From Actinobacteria bacterium OV450 (lineage in GTDB: Bacteria > Actinomycetota > Actinomycetes > Streptomycetales > Streptomycetaceae), in the NCBI GenBank assembly GCA_001298555.1, contig LJCW01000368.1, forward strand, positions 62,001 through 126,000: DNA of 64,000 bases, read 5' to 3'. Position numbers and translations under genes: made by a program. Below the pieces are notes generated by a model. It saw only the letters and a list, made by a program, of their open reading frames with translations. It searched no databases and was not told the DNA's origin. Below, piece after piece: positions 59,898 through 64,000 of the stretch (position 1 is its first letter; each line of letters begins with the position of its first letter).

Positions 59898-61754
59898 TCA
59901 GGGAACGCGCAGGGCCAGCACGACGACATCGTCCTCGGGTGCCGGGTTCACCTGCCTGCCGCTGATCCGCTGGAGCAGTTCGTCCAGCGGACGGTCACCG
60001 TGGCGCGCGAGCAGAGCGACGAGTCGTGCCGTGGACGCATCGATGTCGTGGCCGCGGCGCTCGATGAGCCCGTCGGTGTGGAGCACCAGTGTGGAGCCCG
60101 GCGGAAGGTGGCGGCGGGACTCGGTGCGAAGGAACGGCCCGAGGTCCCGGTGGAGCAGCATGTCGTGCTCCTCCAGGGTGGTCACCCGCCCGTCGGGCGT
60201 ACGGAGCAACGGCGGGGGGTGGCCTGCGTTGGACCAGGTCAGCGTCCAGCCGGGGCCCTCGGCGGCCAGGTCGAGACGCGCGTGGACCAGTGTGCCGCTG
60301 GCCTCGACGGGCAGGACCGAGCAGGCCGTATCAAGAGCGGTCAGCGCAGCGGCGGGACTGTACGGGGGGTGGTCGAGGGTGGCCTGCCGCAGCATGCTGC
60401 GGACCTGACCCATGACCGTGGCGGCGTGCATGTCGTGGCCGGTGATGTCACCCACCGTGACCATCAGCGCTCCGGGTTCGCCGCCGGGCGAAACATGCGG
60501 AAGGTGGTAGGCGTCGTACCAGTCCCCGCCGATCATGTCGCCGACCGCGGCCGGCTGGTACAGGGCGCTGATTTCGACGTGGCCGGCCAGGGGAAGAGCG
60601 GTGAGCATGGCCTCCTGGAGCTGCCGGGCCACGGAGATCTTGTCGTCCAGGTAGAGGGCGCGCTCCACCGCCTGCGCCACGTAACCGGACGCGGCGGTGA
60701 GCGCGGCACGCTCGGTGACGCCCACCTCGTGCCGCTTGGCCCAGCAGACGGCGAGCACCCCCAGCAGGGCTCGGCTTCCCCAGAGCGGCAGGCACAGCAC
60801 GGTGCTGAAGCCCATGCGGTCGAAGAAGTCGACCGCCTCGGGGCCGTAGTCGGCGACGAGGGCCTCCCGGTCGGGTACGAAGACCGCACGCCGTTCCCGC
60901 ATGGCTCGGGTGCTCGGGAACGCCGCGTCCACGGGCAGCGTGAGGACCTCCCGTTCCACCGTGTGATCGATGTCCGGGTCGGGAACCCGGTGCAGCTCGT
61001 CCTTGTCGGCGACCAGCAGGCCGACGTACGAGGGCTTCCCGGCGCCGGCGAAAAGGTCCCGCACCCGTCGTCGGACGTCCTCCAGCCCGGACGTCTGGGC
61101 CAGCTCCTCCGATGACCGCAGCAGCAGCTCGGCATGGTCCAATCCGGCCTGGGCCTCGCGCTCCAGCCGCTGCGCGTCGGTCCGGGCACGCTCGGCGGCG
61201 GCCCGCGCGGTCTCCAGCACGCTCTGCACGGACCGGCTCTGCGCCGACAGGATGCGCAGGCACAGCTCGGCGGAGCAGACCGCCGCCAGATCTTCCAGGT
61301 CGGACAGCTCGCCGTCCCCCCAGGTCCGCGGCTCGTGGTCGACGGCGCACAGGGCGCCCAGGACGAGCCCGTCGCCGTCGGCCAGCGGCACTCCGGCGTA
61401 TGCGACGACTCCGAGATCCGCGATGGCGGGCTCGGTACGGAGCCGCTCATCGGCGCGGGCGTCGGGCACGGCCAAGGCCCGCCCGGAGGCCACCACGCAC
61501 CTGCAGAGCGCATGCGAAGGCGGCAGGGCGCGAGCGGCCGTCCAGGGCTGCGGCAGACCGTACGCGCCGGGCAGAATCTGCCGGTCCTCCTCGACCAGTG
61601 AAACGAAGGCCATCGGGACATGGAGCAGCCGGGACACCAGGCGTGCGAGTCGATCCATCCCTGAATCCGAAGTCGCCGAAAGGCCGGTCAGCCGCAAAGC
61701 GTGCCGCCGGGCGTTGTCCGGGTCCGAGCCGGATTGCCGTACCTGCTCCGACAT
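59898..61754 (-). CDS. GAF-GAF-PP2C (SpoIIE-type) phosphatase
   Basis: A 618-residue signalling protein. A first GAF domain spans about 30-165 ('VSLVEEDRQILPGAYGLP'), then a coiled coil (about 170-215). A second GAF runs about 215-385, and a SpoIIE/PP2C phosphatase about 405-618 with the metal motif 'IGGDWYDAY', 'VGDITGHDMHAA', 'LVLHTDGLIERRG' and 'DDVVVLAL'. It would dephosphorylate STAS anti-anti-sigma factors in response to a ligand or redox signal. ATG 61754 has GGAGGG close upstream. Two STAS genes lie within 5 kb. Confidence 0.93.
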   Translation of the reverse strand: MSEQVRQSGSDPDNARRHALRLTGLSATSDSGMDRLARLVSRLLHVPMAFVSLVEEDRQILPGAYGLPQPWTAARALPPSHALCRCVVASGRALAVPDARADERLRTEPAIADLGVVAYAGVPLADGDGLVLGALCAVDHEPRTWGDGELSDLEDLAAVCSAELCLRILSAQSRSVQSVLETARAAAERARTDAQRLEREAQAGLDHAELLLRSSEELAQTSGLEDVRRRVRDLFAGAGKPSYVGLLVADKDELHRVPDPDIDHTVEREVLTLPVDAAFPSTRAMRERRAVFVPDREALVADYGPEAVDFFDRMGFSTVLCLPLWGSRALLGVLAVCWAKRHEVGVTERAALTAASGYVAQAVERALYLDDKISVARQLQEAMLTALPLAGHVEISALYQPAAVGDMIGGDWYDAYHLPHVSPGGEPGALMVTVGDITGHDMHAATVMGQVRSMLRQATLDHPPYSPAAALTALDTACSVLPVEASGTLVHARLDLAAEGPGWTLTWSNAGHPPPLLRTPDGRVTTLEEHDMLLHRDLGPFLRTESRRHLPPGSTLVLHTDGLIERRGHDIDASTARLVALLARHGDRPLDELLQRISGRQVNPAPEDDVVVLALRVP

Positions 61755-61863
61755 CTGCCCTCCGGTCCTGCTGCCCGAAGTCCTCAACGGCATCGTAGAA
61801 CGGCGCGGGCCCGGTCGGCCGGTTGTACGGTGACAGGACCGACAGGTGCAGAGGGCGTAGCAG

Positions 61864-63003
61864 GTGAGCGTGGATCGTGCGCGGGCGACTCTTCCACAGG
61901 GCAGGCGCGGCCTGACGGTGGGAGTGGAGGAGGAGTACCTGCTCGTGGACCGGCGGACGGGGCTGCCCGTGGCCCGTGGTCCGCACGTGGTGAAAGCCGC
62001 GACCGCGGTCCTGGGTGAGCAGGCCCAGGCGGAGTTCCTCGGCGCGCAGGTCGAGGTGTGCACCCGCCCCACGGCCGATCTGGCGGAACTGAGGTGTCAA
62101 CTGGGCCTGCTGCGCAAGGTGATGGGCGAGGCGGCCGCCGACGCGGGATGCCTCCTGGTGGCCACCGGCACCCCCGTGATCCCGCCGGGGAGTCCGCCGA
62201 CAGTGACCCCGGGGGAGCGCTACGGGCGGCTGGCCGCCCGTTGGCCCTCGCTGGTCGGTTCGTACGACGGAGTGGTGTGCGGCTGCCACATCCATGTCGG
62301 GGTGACCGGGCGCGGTCAAGCCCTCGCGCTGTCCAACCACATGCGCCCCTGGCTGCCGACGCTTCAGGCCCTCGCCGCCAACTCGCCCTTCTCCCTCGCT
62401 CGGGACACCGGGTGGGCGAGCACCAGGTCCGTGGAGCACGCGCGATGGCCGGGGGTCGGGCCCGCGCCCCTCCTCGACGAAGTCGGCTACGAGCGCCTTG
62501 CGGACCACCTGGTGAAGACCGGCGCCCTGCTGGACCGTCGGATGATCTACTGGTACGCGCGCCCCTCCGAACACGTACCGACGCTCGAGATCCGGGTCTG
62601 CGACGTGAACGCCGACCTCGACGTGGTGCTGCTGCTCACCGCGCTCGTGCGCGGTCTGGCCACCACGCTGCTGCTCGACGTCGGGGACGGGCGCCCGCTG
62701 CCCGACCTCCCCGCCGACCGCCTGCACGCCGCCCACCGGCTCGCCGCCCGCCACGGACTGGCGGGCGACGGCCTCGATCCCGTCCTGGGGGAACGCGTAC
62801 CGGCCCTGACGCTGACGGAGCGCCTCATGGCCCGTGCGGCGCCAGGGCTGGCGGCCGCGGGAGACATCGACCTCGCCGAGGAGCTGTTCCGCCGGGTGAG
62901 GCGCTCCGGGGGCGGAGCCGCCAGTCAAAGGGCCGCGTACGTGCGACGGGGACGCCTGGCCGACGTGGTGAGCGATCTGGTCCGCACGACCGCCGCCGGC
63001 TGA
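61864..63003 (+). CDS. YbdK-type carboxylate-amine ligase (GCS2 family)
   Basis: A 379-residue protein. 'LTVGVEEEYLLVD' is the family's N-terminal ATP/Glu-binding motif, 'VCGCHIHVGV' the metal and substrate strand, and 'LEIRVCDVNADLD' the third motif. These are ATP-dependent weak gamma-glutamylcysteine synthetase-like ligases; in actinobacteria the true substrate is uncertain. AGAGGG precedes GTG 61864. Divergent from the phosphatase with a 109-bp gap. Confidence 0.9.
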   Translation: MSVDRARATLPQGRRGLTVGVEEEYLLVDRRTGLPVARGPHVVKAATAVLGEQAQAEFLGAQVEVCTRPTADLAELRCQLGLLRKVMGEAAADAGCLLVATGTPVIPPGSPPTVTPGERYGRLAARWPSLVGSYDGVVCGCHIHVGVTGRGQALALSNHMRPWLPTLQALAANSPFSLARDTGWASTRSVEHARWPGVGPAPLLDEVGYERLADHLVKTGALLDRRMIYWYARPSEHVPTLEIRVCDVNADLDVVLLLTALVRGLATTLLLDVGDGRPLPDLPADRLHAAHRLAARHGLAGDGLDPVLGERVPALTLTERLMARAAPGLAAAGDIDLAEELFRRVRRSGGGAASQRAAYVRRGRLADVVSDLVRTTAAG

Positions 63004-63067
63004 CGCGTCTCGCAGGGAGAGTGCGACAGGAGTACCACCCGTGGCCTGGTCTGCCCCGTGGCCCGGC

Positions 63068-63253
63068 CTACATGGGGTCCATGGTTCCGCTGCCCCGGCT
63101 CTCCCGCTCGGTCTTCTCCCGGAGGCGCATGGCCCTGTCCCTCAGCCGCTGCCGTTCTGCCGGGTCGGTGGCGTGCTGTGCCGCCTGCTCCAGCTCTTGA
63201 GCCCTTGCGCGCATCTGCTGAGCCCGCTCGCTCGGCTGGCTGTCGCCACTCAT
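63068..63253 (-). CDS. small hydrophilic coiled-coil protein (DUF6381-like)
   Basis: A 61-residue protein, highly charged and helical: 'RAQQMRARAQELEQAAQHA', 'TDPAERQRLRDRAMRLREK'. This resembles short Streptomyces proteins of the DUF6381 kind. ATG 63253 has AGGAG five bases upstream and is preferred to the GTG six bases earlier. Confidence 0.7.
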   Translation of the reverse strand: MSGDSQPSERAQQMRARAQELEQAAQHATDPAERQRLRDRAMRLREKTERESRGSGTMDPM

Positions 63254-63552
63254 GATCACTCCTACGGTCGGGTGTGGGTCCCATCCCCAGGCAAACAGCG
63301 GGCGGGCCGACGCGCCACCGCTGCCCGAGGGTCGCGCTTCCAGAAAAGGTGCGCTTCCACCGTTTGGGCCGAGGGAGAGGGGCCATACGCGTGGTCATGG
63401 GAGTCCGTGGCGGTGAGCGGCGCGGGTTCCCGAGGGGGCCCGAGCCGGGCGGTGGCACCCCCCGCCATCACGCGGCTCGGGCCCTTCGTACGAGCCTCGC
63501 CACCACGGGCGAGCCCGGGCGGTCGCGGCCCCGAGGCAATGCCGAGGTGCCC

Positions 63553-63558
63553 TAGAGT
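63553..63558 (+). promoter_or_regulatory. candidate -10 box for a leaderless YdcF-like transcript
   Basis: TAGAGT lies six bases before the ATG at 63565, with no ribosome binding site. The remaining gap 63254-63564 holds no gene I can support. Confidence 0.4.
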
Positions 63559-63564
63559 CGCCGC

Positions 63565-64000
63565 ATGCGAAGAAGGACGGGGCTGGTGATGGCCGGGGCC
63601 GTAACCCTGGCCTGGGGCGAGTGGGTGAACTGGCGCTGGTCTCGGGCTCTCGTGGGGAGTCGCGGCGGGGGTACCGAAGCCGTGGTCGTGTTGGGTTACC
63701 GGAACCCCCAGGCCACGGCGAACGTGATCACCCGCTGGCGGGTGCGTGCCGGAATCCGCTCCATCGCCGCCGCTGACGGTGATGGTGCCACCTGTCTGAT
63801 CCTCAGCGGCGGGGCGCCCGGCGGCGGCGCAACCGAGGCCCGACTGATGGCTGACTATGCGAGGTCGGTGCTCAACTTCGACGGCACGGTGCTCCTCGAA
63901 GAGCAGAGCGGTACGACATGGAAGAACATCACGAACGTGATCCCCCTGCTGGAGGACGTCGACCGCATCAAGATCGCCTCTCAGCCGGCCCACGCGCTGA
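63565..64000 (+). CDS. YdcF/ElyC-like DUF218 protein (partial, cut by the right edge)
   Basis: The first 145 codons of a DUF218 protein. It has a short hydrophobic N-terminus ('TGLVMAGAVTLAWGEW'), then 'AVVVLGYRNP' (strand one), 'CLILSGGAPGGG' (the SGG motif), 'TEARLMADYA' and 'VLLEEQSGTTWKNITN', in the order expected of the family. Members are membrane-associated and linked to envelope metabolism. The frame is still open at 64000. Confidence 0.8.
   Translation, partial: MRRRTGLVMAGAVTLAWGEWVNWRWSRALVGSRGGGTEAVVVLGYRNPQATANVITRWRVRAGIRSIAAADGDGATCLILSGGAPGGGATEARLMADYARSVLNFDGTVLLEEQSGTTWKNITNVIPLLEDVDRIKIASQPAHAL

Overview
The window looks like a piece of a Streptomyces (or very close actinomycete) chromosome. 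GC content is very high, codon third positions are almost all G or C, GTG and TTG starts are frequent, and many products belong to families typical of Streptomyces: twin-arginine secreted hydrolases, SpoIIE-type phosphatases with STAS proteins, a GntR-TetR fusion regulator, SAV_2336-type proteins, and the DUF3618/DUF4235/holin trio. I see no rRNA, tRNA, CRISPR array, prophage core or origin. The mix of secreted hydrolases, gene relics and a large conflict-type locus suggests an accessory part of the chromosome rather than the conserved core.

Layout. 1-10.9 kb: the start of a membrane-anchored molybdopterin oxidoreductase running off the left edge, a methyltransferase, a divergent pair of secreted proteases (M4 thermolysin-like and S53 sedolisin) sharing a G-rich intergenic region, a Tat-exported purple-acid-phosphatase-like enzyme, a rhomboid-like membrane protein, and a secreted peptidoglycan-binding protein next to a 4 x 17 bp tandem repeat. 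11-28 kb: a NarL/LuxR-type two-component pair, VOC proteins, DUF4246, a virginiamycin-B-lyase-like propeller, an S41 peptidase, two glycosidase-like proteins, a flavin monooxygenase, and several gene relics (LysE-type, LysR-type, GNAT). A DUF1963/YwqG-like gene carries a 178-bp element with terminal inverted repeats inside its reading frame.

28.4-41.7 kb is the most interesting part. One minus-strand operon encodes an alpha/beta hydrolase, a caspase-fold protease, a 75-residue peptide with an FxsA-type RiPP leader but without the usual Phe-x-Ser-x-x end, and a HExxH protein of the peptide beta-hydroxylase type. A CPA2 antiporter on the plus strand separates it from a second minus-strand operon encoding a VMAP-C protein, a MoxR AAA+ ATPase and a 1498-residue protein that joins a vWA-like SAV_2336 domain, a STAND NTPase and TPRs (FxsT-like). 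Together these are the parts of a vWA-MoxR-VMAP ternary conflict system joined to a modified-peptide module. No radical SAM enzyme (FxsB) and no FxsC are present in the window.

42-64 kb: a 2H phosphoesterase, secreted GH5 and pectate-lyase-like enzymes, a DUF1326/DUF2182 pair, DUF899, a pirin/GNAT operon divergent from an AhpD-like gene, a flavin monooxygenase divergent from a GntR-TetR regulator that is flanked by two copies of a GCACTAGTGC operator, a PoxB-like TPP enzyme with a FMN glutamate-synthase-like protein, an SDR, an envelope/stress-type trio behind a sigma-B-like promoter, two STAS proteins and a GAF-PP2C phosphatase, a YbdK-type ligase, a small coiled-coil protein, and the start of a YdcF/DUF218 gene cut by the right edge.
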